NCBI GenBank assembly: GCA_905250115.1
Contig: CAJNOI010000118.1
Location: 235,008-299,007, forward strand
Length of the DNA stretch: 64,000 bases
Reading direction: 5' to 3'
DNA from: Adineta steineri
Taxonomy: Eukaryota > Rotifera > Eurotatoria > Adinetida > Adinetidae
Shown here: one piece after another, positions 23,272-34,636 of the stretch
Layout of the letters: each line of letters opens with the position of its first letter
Numbering within the stretch: position 1 is the first letter of the stretch
Made by a program: the position numbers and the translations under genes
Notes under the pieces: generated by a model
Seen by the model: the letters and a program-made list of their open reading frames with translations, nothing else
Database searches by the model: none
Told to the model about the DNA's origin: nothing

Positions 23272-25747
23272 TGTATGTTGATATTGTATATATATATAGA
23301 TATTTGTTGTTGTTGTAAGTTTGACAACAAAAGAAACAGAAGTTGAGAGGTACTATTAGTTACTATGTCCACTTAAATGAAGAGAATACTTGAATGTTGA
23401 TACGATGAACCACCATTGAGACAACAACAAGGAGGAGAATAGGATGAGCTTATATGTAGTATGTTGCTTCCTGCTGCTACTGCCGTTATGCGATTGTAGG
23501 AACAAGGAAAAAAAATTTCTCTTCTCTGTCTGTCTCTCTTCCTCCCTCGTTCTTCTCTTCTTCTTCTTCTTCTTCTTCTTCTTTCTCTTTCATTGTACAT
23601 ATCGTAGTTGTATAAAAGAGAACAGTTATTGCATTGAGATAATAGTTTAAACTGACTTTTTGTTTTATATTCTATGTGGTCCATTAAAAGAGAATGAAAA
23701 AAAAACTCTCTCCCATCAGCGATACTATAAAACAAAATCAATTCATTTTTTTTAGTGTTTTTTTTTACAACAACTATAATGACATTAAACTATTCGAAAT
23801 CAATGAAAACAGGAAAAAAAATATGTTCGAAGCAACTATATGCTTTTACGTATTGTAGTTTTAATAAGATAAAAATCTCCTTCAAAGCTTGATATTTATA
23901 TATTATCAGTTGATAAAGATTACATAAAACAAATTCGATATGGATCAAAGATAAAATGAATATTTATTACAAAATTCAATCAACATGAATGTATAGATGA
24001 AATTTGAACAAAAGTTGGATTTCTAATGCATATTCGTTCTATTTTACCACAATGATCAACATCAAAATTTTAAATGTCATTCAACAATTTGTTTGAAATA
24101 TCAAAAAAAAACAATATAAGGAGAGAGATTTTTTCTGATGATAATTTTATATCGTACAAAGAAAAGTTATGTTAAGATAAAATCAAAAGCAAATGTCTGT
24201 TTTATTGACTGATATAATTTGATAAGTGTTGGTCAATTAATGGTTCATTTGATCATACAATCATTTCATAATCAACATAAATCATTCAGTCAGATATAGA
24301 TATTCTTTTACTACTTACTATAGAGTTCTTACACTTGACATTCTCCTTGAACGGATATGGAAATTAGATAGTAAAGACATTACTTTTATAAGCAAGGTTA
24401 CAATGAAATGGAAGCATTTAGTTTAGAACTCTTCGTATGATTTAAATTACATCGCATCAATTTATGACACATTATATGATAAATCTTCGACAAGTTTATT
24501 TAGCTGAAGGCAGTAATAGTAATATAAGTATATATCTAACCTTATATGACAAGTATACTGTTCATAATAATCCTGTTGATTATGAAATATTAAACAGTTG
24601 TTCTTTTGTAAATTATTACTTCATAAGTAAACTAAACATTGACTTTGCAGAATATTAATAACACTCTTCACAGCAAATATATCATTATTTACTATCGAAC
24701 TACTTCTATCACATTCAAACCGAATTAGACATTTTTTCAATCCATTGTTTGTTTAAACATTCTTTTTGCTCAATACTTTAATTTATAAAAAGATGTTCAA
24801 TAGTATAGAATGGAATTAAGTACTACCATTTCTCTCAGAACATCGAATGATATTATTACAATATAGACTTACTCATCTACACATTCAGTTCCAATTTGAA
24901 AAAATGTTTAAATAAACAATGGATAGAGATTTTTGTTAAAAACAAACAAAAAAGCGAAAGCAACTGACAAATAGTTCTACAAACTGGTGTGAATAATGTT
25001 ATGCAAAACTCGAAAATCCTAATTAAAATCTATTATTCAAAAACGTAACGATTAATAATCAAATATATTTTGTTTTCTTCTTAATTTATTGATGAAATAC
25101 GAGAATGTTTCTAAATTGAATGATCGATTCTCATTAGTTATTTTCAACAGAAATCATATCAATAATTCTATATATCACAACAACAGATTTATTGAAAGAT
25201 GCTGCATTAATAAGGATTTTCACTACATGCTTAGATATTTTTCTAGTGATAGTCGTTCTTAATAAACTCATACACAGTAATTTTCATCTTATAGATCGAC
25301 AAAGAATTATTCTAGTTGAGGTCATATATAACTTTTTTATTGTTCCAAGATAAATATCTCATACATAATTTATATAAATAATTACCCAACTAAAATATTC
25401 ACTTTCTTGTCAAATGTTTTTAAATATTTCTCGTAATTAATAATATATTTATACTTGAAACTTCGTGTTTAATTTATAAGCATATATACAAAAATACATT
25501 TGAAGAAAAAAAAGAAAATAACAGAAAATGTTTCTCTAATATTTTTAAAGTATATTAATACATTGCACGGGAGGGTAAAAATACCAAACCTATACAGAGG
25601 TAAAAACAAAAAATAAGAGAAAAAACGATATCATCAAAAATATGTCCATTTAATATTAGACATACATATTAGAAATAGATGAATGAATCAATAATATAGA
25701 TAATAGAATTTGATTTATCTGTTAATGTAACATAGATGATTAGTAGA
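23272..25747. other. Intergenic region between the Ig-domain gene and INSIG
   Basis: It contains a CTT/TC-rich tract (about 23515-23590) upstream of the Ig signal-peptide exon and an inverted-repeat element (24741-24923). No coding region was supported; short ORFs here lack splice or family support. Confidence 0.4.
24741..24923. repeat. Inverted-repeat element of 183 bp (possible MITE)
   Basis: The ends TCCATTGTTTGTTTAAACATT and AATGTTTAAATAAACAATGGA pair over 21 bp with one mismatch. The interior is non-coding. No convincing target-site duplication was found, so the transposon class is unassigned. Confidence 0.45.
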
Positions 25748-26619
25748 TTACTCATTTTTCATATGTTCTTGTTCGATTTGAATATTCGGTATTAATGATG
25801 ATTGATTCTATAAAAACAGAAAAATAAGAATTAAATTAATATTAATCAAAAAAACAAAAGTTACTGGAGATAATAGTTTTGTTATTTGTATTATCAGAAT
25901 AGCACCAGCAAATGTTAGACAAGGCACACATGTTTTTAAATAAAAATCTGAATATGTATATCTTTAAATTAAAAAAAAATATTAGAAGATTTTCTCTAGT
26001 AAAAAATCAATTTACTCTAATGCACCAGCACGTAGTAATATTTCTGTTGTCATTGTCAATATAAATGATACAATAATTGAAAAAGTAAAGTCAATTTTAG
26101 TTCCATCAAACCACCACCAAAATGCTATACATAGTAAAACTATGATAATACTAAAATGAAGATCACTTTGAAATGGAATTTTCTAATAAATAAATAGAAT
26201 ATTTTTTTTTTTAATTTTTTTTCGTAATTAAAAACTTACTGCACATAGATGATTAATACCAACAAATATGACTACTGATTTACAAAGTTGAGATTTTTGC
26301 ATAGGTTCATCCATATATAAAGATACAGATGTTTGATCATTAGATGTAATTAGCATTGGATAGAGAAAACCGACTAAAGCTATTGAAGAAATAAAAATAG
26401 AATATTTTTTTTGTTAATTAATTTACCAGTGCCCAGACCACATATGGAAATGAGACTCAAAGAAGGTAATGTAAGCATATGACGAGGAGAATTAAATAAT
26501 GATATTTTATGTTCATATTGAAATGTCATTAATACAATTGCTAATGTACAACCGAAAGCAAATAATATTAACGATCGTGATGAGGTAGATGAAGCGCTAG
26601 GGACTAACATTGTTGTCAT
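25748..26619 (-). CDS. INSIG: Insulin-induced gene protein (INSIG), ER sterol sensor
   Basis: INSIG retains the SCAP-SREBP complex in the ER and promotes HMG-CoA reductase degradation. Five exons with short introns give about 218 aa, close to human INSIG2 (225). Hallmarks are ALVGFLYPMLI, the conserved VVIFVGINHLCA, IAFWWWFDGTKIDF (compare LWWTFDRSRSGF in vertebrates) and YTYSDFYLKTCVPCLTFAGA (vertebrate [20 protein letters not shown]). Hydrophobic segments fit the six-helix INSIG topology. The N terminus is short and Ser-rich. Start codon is the ATG reading MTTMLVPS. The vertebrate Asp after WWTF is retained. Upstream on the same strand lies THUMPD1. Confidence 0.88.
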
Positions 26620-26992
26620 TTGTATTTTCGTCCAAAGTTATTTCTCGGTATCTAGATGTACGATAGTAGATAGTAAAAAACACTCACAAACATATGTGGA
26701 CTTTATATGTAAGTCGATAAGTCAGTTAAGACAGACCAGAATGGCGTGATCGCAAAATGCCTACCCCTTGTCTACGCCCCACATCGATACTCTCATAAGG
26801 ATAGAACGAGAAAAAGCGAACGCGCAAAATATGAAAAAGACAAGGAAAGAAAGAAAGCAGTTGGTCATGACCTAACATCCAAATGTTATTCCAATATATA
26901 TTTTACAACAAATTCAAAAAAAAAAGTTAACAAATATTTCTGTTTGTTTTTAGTTCTTATTTAAGTTTTCTTATTTATTAAAATAAATAAGT

Positions 26993-27991
26993 TTAATCGT
27001 TTGTTTCTTCATTATTGTCATCATCGTCATCATTATCATCATCATCGTCGTCAAATATAATCTTCTTTTGTTTTTGTTCTCCTCCTTCTTCTTCTTCTTC
27101 TTCTTTTTTCTCCCCTTCTGTTGTTGTTGCTGCTGTTGCAGTTGTTGTCGTCGTCATTGCTGTCGTTGTTGTAAGATTAATCGATGCAAGATTATATTTT
27201 TTAAACATATCATAATGTTTTACAATTGAAATAAGTATTAAACTTTTAATAACATGTATTAAAATACATATTTGAGGTTTTTTATAATCACGTTTTAATA
27301 TTTTTCCATTTAAATCTTCCGATTTTCTTGACATTAAATCATTTATAACGATTTCTTCTAAATGACTTGATTTTACTTGTGTATTATTCGATTTTTTTGC
27401 TTGAACATCAAACCATATTGTATTATTTGTTAATTCCATATCATTAGTTAAGACAAAAATTTGGTCAAGAAATTCTTGTTTTATTATTAATTTTCTTAAA
27501 TCATCTTCATATGCTTTACATATAAATGATATAGGTAATAAACGTTCAACATATCGACTATGTTGTTCTTTCGATTGTATACTTGTTTGAAATATAGATT
27601 CAATAAGTTTATTAATCGATGTTAAAGGTATTGTTGTTGTAACAAATAATGAATGTTTTGTACCTGATTTAACAATTTGAAAACGACGTTTTGTTTTCTT
27701 GGAATCATTTAATTTTGATTTTTCATTTTCTAATGCTGAATCAAGATCATTAAGATCAGTTGTATCAAGTTGTTTTTCATCCGAAAATTCTTCACCAAAT
27801 AATTGATCAGCAAAACGATTTAATAGATTATAAATTTCATTTCGAACAAATGATTCTTTTGTTGAACAATATGTAACAAAAAAACCATATTGACCTACTT
27901 GAATAACATTATGATTAGAAGAATTACTATGGAAATTATTTTTATTTTGATAATTTCGACGTGAAGATTGATTATGTTTTACACGAACCAT
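26993..27991 (-). CDS. THUMPD1: THUMP domain protein 1 (Tan1-type tRNA acetylation adaptor)
   Basis: Intronless, 332 aa. The family is the RNA-binding adaptor that presents tRNA to NAT10/Kre33 for ac4C formation. Recognisable parts are GFFVTYCSTKESFVRNEIYN, KTKRRFQIVKSGTKHSLFVT, the THUMP core RYVERLLPISFICKAYEDDL, and the end IHVIKSLILISIVKHYDMFK with KYNLASI. The C terminus carries a bdelloid/rotifer-specific-looking extension: a Thr/Ala run, then Glu- and Asp-rich runs. A pyrimidine tract ending ttcttttcaag directly abuts the ATG, which looks like a trans-splice or 5' UTR splice acceptor with no leader bases. Confidence 0.92.
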   Translation of the reverse strand: MVRVKHNQSSRRNYQNKNNFHSNSSNHNVIQVGQYGFFVTYCSTKESFVRNEIYNLLNRFADQLFGEEFSDEKQLDTTDLNDLDSALENEKSKLNDSKKTKRRFQIVKSGTKHSLFVTTTIPLTSINKLIESIFQTSIQSKEQHSRYVERLLPISFICKAYEDDLRKLIIKQEFLDQIFVLTNDMELTNNTIWFDVQAKKSNNTQVKSSHLEEIVINDLMSRKSEDLNGKILKRDYKKPQICILIHVIKSLILISIVKHYDMFKKYNLASINLTTTTAMTTTTTATAATTTEGEKKEEEEEEGGEQKQKKIIFDDDDDDNDDDDDNNEETND

Positions 27992-28212
27992 CTTGAAAAG
28001 AATAAAGAAGAAGTTTTCTTTTTTTTTTGTAATTCAATGATACACACACACAACACGTATATTTGTTTCGAAAAAAAAAAGTTTTGTTTACAAAAAAAGA
28101 ATGAACATAAACAAACAATTTCGTTCTTTAATTTTTTTTTAAAGTGAAATATTTATTTTAATCGTTATCTTTCGAACAGAAAATATCGGTTGTTGAGGTT
28201 CGAGAATTTTCT

Positions 28213-31200
28213 TTACGATGAAGGAGTTAAGAGAGTTGTCGCTGAACTTGATTGCGGGAAAAGTTTATGATAAGATTGAGTTGGAATATAATTACCAATT
28301 ACAGTCAAACCAGAAAAAAAACGACCATGAAGTGCATTGACAGTATTGATAGCTAAAAAGAAATATGAATACATAATCTCAAAGTTGATTGTGTATAAAA
28401 AAAAAAGAAACTAGGAATTTATCGATTCTATCCGGCATATTTTTAAGTATTCTGTGGATCTATTTGGACAGACTTTTTCTACTTCTGTGAAGCTCAGATA
28501 AAATGAATGTACAATAATTTCGTTCGACATCTTCTTTTATAGAAGAACGTTTGTTGTTCTATATCAGATATTTTATGAAAGTTTTGTTTTCCTGATTAAA
28601 GGTTTATTTTCTGTTAAAAAAGTGATCAAAACTAATTTTCAGTCTCGATGTAAACTAGACATGCAGAGAACTCGAACCGGAGTTCGGGTTCGGGATTTTT
28701 TTAAGTGTTGAATTCTTCTTATCTAACGACTGCAAACAAGTTGTGTCATACGCCGAACTCGAACCCGAACATTCGAGTTCGCTGCATGCCTAATGTAAAC
28801 ATAACAATACTTTGTTAATCGTAGTATTCTCCTGAGAAGTTCGAACTTTGTCAAAACTTATTTAACTTCAATAGTTTACGAATATTCATTAAACACAATG
28901 CAAACTATACAGTCTAAACAATAGTATTAGAAATTATTATATTTTGTTTCACATAATCTCATTACTCAGCCTTCAGACACCTAGTTTATTTTGATCTTCT
29001 ATAGATTGGCATGTTTTTATGCTAATCAACCAATGAAAAGTAATAAAGAAATTAGTTTTTCGATATCTAGACTAAATCTAACATATTCAATTCGATTCGT
29101 ACTATCTGATTCTAGTTCCTTTTTCATATTTATATATGATTAAATAATAGTAAAGTAATTTACCACTAGCAATAGTTGAACATTTAACATAAACATTTCC
29201 ATCAGGACTTTTTTCATCAACATAAATATGTACAACACCACCATATTTATTACATTCTTCAATAACTTCATCACGTATTTCTTGTACCCAATGAGGATTT
29301 CCAGCTTCAACAGTTGGATTAAACATATTTGAAAGCATAAAACATTGTGTACTAACAGCTGTACATGTTGCTAATTGTTGTGAATTAGGTGGTTCAGGTA
29401 TGCGAACATGTTGAGAACTAGCTGCTTGAACATGTGCAGCTTGTAATGCATCCATCGCATTTTTTGGCATTTGTAAACCACTACCTTCACTTAATTTAGC
29501 CATTAATGCTAAACGTCCAGTAGGACCTAAACTAATACCACGATGATCAAGATCATCTGAATCAAGATTTGATCCTGATGCAAATGCAGATGCAATTCCA
29601 ACAGTATAATGTGGAATATTCGTGTTACCAGTAGTTGACATTTCACCAAGTCGTTCAGTAACATGACCAACTTTCATTGATCGTCCAGCTAATTCAAAAC
29701 CATTTAAATTTTCCATTGCTCGTTTAGCATCTTCAGCATGAGCAAATTGGATAAAACCTTGAAAAAACAAAATTTTTAAATTTTATTTTATAAAAAACTT
29801 TTTTTTTATCACTCACCATATCCTCTTGATCGCTCTGTATCAGGATCTTTCATAAGTGTTATATTTTCAATACGTCCAAACGGATCAAATATTCCACGTA
29901 ACATACTTTCAGTTATATTAAAATGAAGTGATCCAACATACAATTTCATAGGTCCATGTGTTGGTATAACTGAATCATTTGGTGCAACTGCACCATTCAT
30001 CATATATGAAGTTTGACCAGCAGCTGTATTAGTTGATTGAGCTGCCAAACGATTTTTTTCAGCATTCGATGGTTTAATTACAATTGGTATACCAAGAACT
30101 TTTTCACCATTTAAAGTAAGTGCTGCTTGAACACATGTTAAATCACGAAATTCAACATAAGCAACACCTTTTGATCGACGTGTTCGTGGATCTGTTATTA
30201 AACGAACATCACGAACTTTACCAATACGAGCAAAGAAATCTTCGAGATCGCGTGGACGAATCGTAGCAGCTAATTGCATACCTATAATTAAAATTAACAT
30301 ACATATTTTTATTTAAACACAATAGAATTAACAATACTTCATTTTTACATAATAAAGTCCATATTTTACATGAACATACATATTTTCGACTAAAAAAGTA
30401 GACTACGTCAGACAAATTAATTTTTATTATAAATATATTTTGAAATGAGAAACATCATCGAATGAGTTTTACTGCAAATCAAAAGATTATATTCATTTTA
30501 CTCAATATCCTTACTCTTGCATACTGTGCTTCGCTCTCTATTTAACATGATGTATATGAAATCAAGTTCATTAGTCAATTATAATGCACATATAAAAATC
30601 TTTTATCTGTACTGATGATAATCATACCGGCGATGTTAGAATCATCAAATTCAAACTGACTTCAACTATTTTAGTAGAAAACTCATTTCGAATCCCTGTC
30701 GATTTCTCTTGATCTAAAACTAAGTTTATTCTCGCAAACTCAGAGGCTCACTTGTTTGATATCAAAAGTTTCAATGAAATATGTTCTTTTTCCTTAATTT
30801 TGTTTTTAGAAAGAGATAGAAATATGGTCTTACAAAATACAGTTCGAAGATCTCGTTCTTCTGGTGTTAATTCTGGTGTTTTTTCTCGTCGATTTGATTT
30901 TAACATTGATGCAGCTTCTTTTGCTCGTGATTGACGATTTAATGTTTCTCCTAATATATGTAAATCTGATTTTACATCTCGTCGTTTTCCCGAAGATAAT
31001 ACTTTTGATGGCGCTGGCGGTTGTTGATGACGATTATTCGGTGAACGACTTGCTTTACGCTCATGTTTTTTCTCACTTTTATGTGATTTCTGATGTTTAT
31101 GATGTTTATGATGTTTGTGATGTTTTTTTTCTTTATGTTTTTTATCTTCAGTTTTATCTACTATTTGTTCTTGTGGTTGTTTTTGTACATCTCCTTGTAA

Positions 31201-31242
31201 TTTTTCTTCAAGCATACGTTCAATTTCCATTTCATCAACCAT
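28213..31242 (-). CDS. RBM39: RNA-binding protein 39 (CAPER alpha, splicing factor)
   Basis: Four exons (30834-31242, 29817-30281, 29164-29757, 28213-28352) total 535 aa; the vertebrate protein has 530. The N-terminal region is Lys/His-rich (KKHHKHHKHHKHQKSH), where vertebrates have an RS domain. RRM1 starts TVFCMQLAATIRPRDLEDFF with RNP-like GVAYVEF. RRM2 contains KLYVGSLHFNITE and GFIQFAHAEDAKRA. The C-terminal UHM-type RRM3 spans SNMFNPTVEAGNPHWVQEI to GRFFSGLTVIGNYI. The protein couples transcription and U2AF-dependent splicing in the nucleus. A 5' UTR intron (about 31247-31305) precedes the ATG. The last intron (28353-29163) is long because it carries a MITE. Confidence 0.95.
28656..28792. 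mobile_element. hAT-type MITE (137 bp) in the last RBM39 intron
   Basis: The ends TAGACATGCAGAGAACTCGAA and TTCGAGTTCGCTGCATGCCTA are near-perfect inverted repeats, continued by a second GTTCGGGTTCG-type palindrome. A perfect 8-bp target duplication, atgtaaac, flanks it (28648-28655 and 28793-28800). Non-coding. Its GC content is much higher than the surrounding intron. Confidence 0.88.
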
Positions 31243-33177
31243 TTTCTAATTTAAATAGAAAAATAAAAAATAAATAGATTTTTTTTGTTTAAAATAAAAG
31301 TTTACCTCTGTCGAAAAAAATTCGATACAGAGAAAACAAGAAAATAAATCCTAGAGAAAAAAAAATAAAATAAAGAGAAAAGACAATGAGAATATTCTAA
31401 CTTGATTGTGTAATAGAAGTAGATTTTTTTCCACTTCTAAAATGAGAAACTATGTTATCTTGTGTAAACATAGAGAATGAACCGTCTGTTTGTGTATGTA
31501 TAATTGATCTTGTAATACGTAGACGAGCTTCTAAATAAGCATATTTTTGCTTAGAGATAATTTTTATTGTTATTATGAAATTTTCAAAGAAAAATAGAAA
31601 TATTTTGATTTCAACTATACCGTTTTAAGATATTCTTATGAGAAGAAATAAAAATAAAATTTAATACTCACGATATCGTTTGTAAATAAAAAAAAACAAG
31701 TTAAGTAATAGAAAATTATCAACTATCGATTTTATTATTATTGTGTGACTGAAAACGAATCTTTTAATAAGAATGAAATTCTATAGTAAATACTTCTAAA
31801 ATTTTCATTGGTTTATTGCTGTAATCAATAGAAATTCTGACATTTTACATCTGAATGTATCGAGAGACATCTGTAGAGAATGCTCGTTATGTCTATAAAG
31901 TTTTTCACTTTTATTCAACAAAATATTCTTTAATTATATACAGGGGTGGCGCGACCGAGGGGTGTAACACCCCGCCAATCTTCGAAATTTACTATTTTTT
32001 GCTCAACAAAATTGGCAAATCTTCTTAAGTTTTTTACCAAAGATGATGCTACACCCCCAAAAATTCAAAAAACTTCGTTACACCCCCCTTCTAATGTTGA
32101 TTAACTCGCGCCACCCCTGATTATATATTCTCATTTAGAGATACATTAGTAAACATCAATTTTCTCTTCTCAAATAGATTTTTTAAGAACAAATTCAATA
32201 TACTTTCTTTTCATTTTTTACATGTTCATTGCGTAGTTTAAAAAAGCCTGTCCTTACTGTTGCGATAACGTTGAAAAAGTATTTCAAAATCTTATTCTCT
32301 CGAAATTATGAACATAAATTCCTCAAGTTTCTCAATGATATCGTAAAAGACATAATTGTGACGACAATCAATATCATTATACAACACTTGTTCATGATTT
32401 TCATGAGTTACTAATTATTGATAAAATAAATTCTAATCAAAGGTATTTTGTAAAAGACAGTTTTTTTTCTGAGAAATTATAAGTAGTAAAGCATGTTTGT
32501 ATTATTATGACTTTTAATTGACGTATTTTTCATTTATTTGCTATTATGTGTAGAATATGTTTTATTCTGTTCAAGATTTAATTTATCATTTATATTTCAA
32601 AGCTTCTCTACCATATCGAAATGAAAAAAGAAAAGACACCTGTCCTCTAAAATACTCCAATGAAAATTTTACGCCACTTACTAGATCATTTCTCTCATCT
32701 TCAAATTTATCTTTATGACAAATATTCACACTATTACTATTATGCTATTCAAATGACATGTCTTTTACATATATTATTGTTTATGTTTTTCTCTTTTTCT
32801 CAAACAAACATCTTTCTCTTATTAATAATAAAGATGAAATTTATTATTTCGATTACAAAAGTTCAGTTTTGTATAGATTTAGTTAAGACGTTTATGTTAC
32901 TTTATCTGATTATTTCGAGAAATAAACTCTTCAAAAATATCTAATTTTTATTTGAGAATCTTTTTTTGTTTCTATTATAGATTAATATAGACAATGAAAT
33001 CTTGTAGATTATTTTTATCCATTATATTTTGTAAAATATGATTCATATTATCTATGCTCTTTTCTTGTTAACTTATTGATAAGAAGAACAAAAATATTAT
33101 AGGATATTCAGATAGAAGTCTTTTTAATTTTTCTTTTGTGATTTCAAACAAAAACATTTGTCTTAATAAACTTATTA
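31243..33177. other. Intergenic region between divergent RBM39 and SDR genes
   Basis: It holds the RBM39 5' UTR and first intron, a hAT MITE (31941-32119) and otherwise featureless AT-rich DNA. No further coding region is supported. Confidence 0.45.
31941..32119. mobile_element. hAT-type MITE (179 bp)
   Basis: Terminal inverted repeats CAGGGGTGGCGCGA and (T)CGCGCCACCCCTG, with the CAGGGGTG start typical of many animal hAT elements. A perfect 8-bp duplication, attatata, flanks it at 31933-31940 and 32120-32127. The interior is short and non-coding, with several runs of C or G. Confidence 0.92.
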
Positions 33178-34325
33178 ATGATTGATTTATTTGGTTTTCT
33201 ACGTTTTATAATCAATTTAATACTTTATCCATTTGCTGTAGCATTTCTTACCTTTTATCGTTGTTTGCAATGGTTAGGCTTACAACCAATTGCTTATAAT
33301 TATCAAGATCAAATTGTACTTATAACTGGTTCAGCAAATGGTCTTGGAAGAGAAATAGCGTTGACATTTGCAAGAGCTGGTGCTTCATTAGCACTTTGGG
33401 ATATTGATGATATTGGTATGATATTATTATACGACTTATAAATAAAGAAAATTATTTTTTCTGTAATATTTCAATAGGAAATCGTGAAACTCAACAACAA
33501 TGTTTAGCAATTTTACATAGTCATAATTATACAAGTCGTGTACGAATATATCATGTTGATGTAACACGTGCAACTGAAGTTTATGCATATGCAGAACGAG
33601 TTCGTTATGATCTTGGACAAATATCAATACTTATTGCTAATGCTGGATATGTTAGTGGTCGATCATTATTAACTGAATCTGACGCTGATATTGAACGTAC
33701 ATTTGATGTTAATTCATTGTCACCTATTTGGTTAATTAAAGCATTTTTACCTTACATGCTTGATGCTAATCGTGGACATGTTGTTCTTATTTCTAGTGTT
33801 CTTGGTAAGAAAAAGAATATTTTAATTTAAATCATTCAATTTTTTTCGAAAACGCATTTAGGTATACATGCTTGTCATGGTCCAGTAACTTATGTTTCAT
33901 CAAAACATGCTAGTTTAGGTCTAAGTCGATCACTTCGTCTTGATATTCATGCAACGCATCCAAATTCTCGTGTATTTATTCATTGTATTTGTCCATATTT
34001 AATGCGAACAAAAATGTTTAATCCAATGCTCACTCAGATTTCATTGAAATTCATAGTACCAATTATTTCTCCACATTATGTTGCTAAACAAGTATTAGAT
34101 GCTATTGAATGGCGTCGAAATGAAGTTATATTACCATATCATTTAAAATATATTGGTTTTATTAATGATTATCTCTTACCGGCATGGTTTTCTGAATGGT
34201 TTTTATTTCAAGTATCGGGTAAACGACCATTGGATGCATTTAATAAAGATAATGAAGAAGATACTCGTGAAAGAAGAAGAAAACAAGTCAATACAGGACA
34301 AGCAGAAAATATTGATTTAATCTGA
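33178..34325 (+). CDS. RDH10-like short-chain dehydrogenase (SDR16C group)
   Basis: Three exons (33178-33415, 33478-33804, 33862-34325), 342 aa. The N terminus is a membrane anchor (FLRFIINLILYPFAVAFLTF). The cofactor motif is ITGSANGLG, followed by LALWDID, where the acidic residue after the second strand favours NAD. IANAG replaces the usual NNAG. The catalytic Ser lies in VLISSVLG and the YxxxK pair in TYVSSKHA. IHCICPYLMRTKMF matches the RDH10/SDR16C tail region. It probably oxidises or reduces a lipophilic alcohol such as a retinoid or steroid at the ER or lipid droplet. The exact substrate cannot be read from sequence. The Arg-rich C terminus is hydrophilic. Confidence 0.9.
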
Positions 34326-34636
34326 TCGAATTTATTATCTTTTCTTCTTTTTTTTTTATAGTAAATAAAGACATTTCTTGATAAGAAAAGTTAAAGTTCG
34401 GATGAATAAAGAACAAAGTTTTTATTTGATACAGACAAGAGAAGCTTACGTAATACTAGATAAGACTAAAATATGAAACTGAACTCGTTGACTCGTTTCT
34501 CTGTATAGATTAAATTTCAGTTAAAAAATAAAATATAAAATCTTTATTTTTTATTATATAAAAAAACACATGTTTGTTCTATTAAATGAAAAATTACAAT
34601 TGCACAGTATGTATCAAAAACAAAAGAAAACTAGAA

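Noticed and set aside
23373..23741. 122-codon minus frame near the Ig signal-peptide exon
   Set aside because: Its Arg/Glu-rich part is a translation of the CTT/TC repeat; it is not in frame with the Ig gene.
27015..27215. Plus-strand Ser/Val-rich frame
   Set aside because: It is the antisense of the Asp/Glu/Thr-rich tail of THUMPD1.
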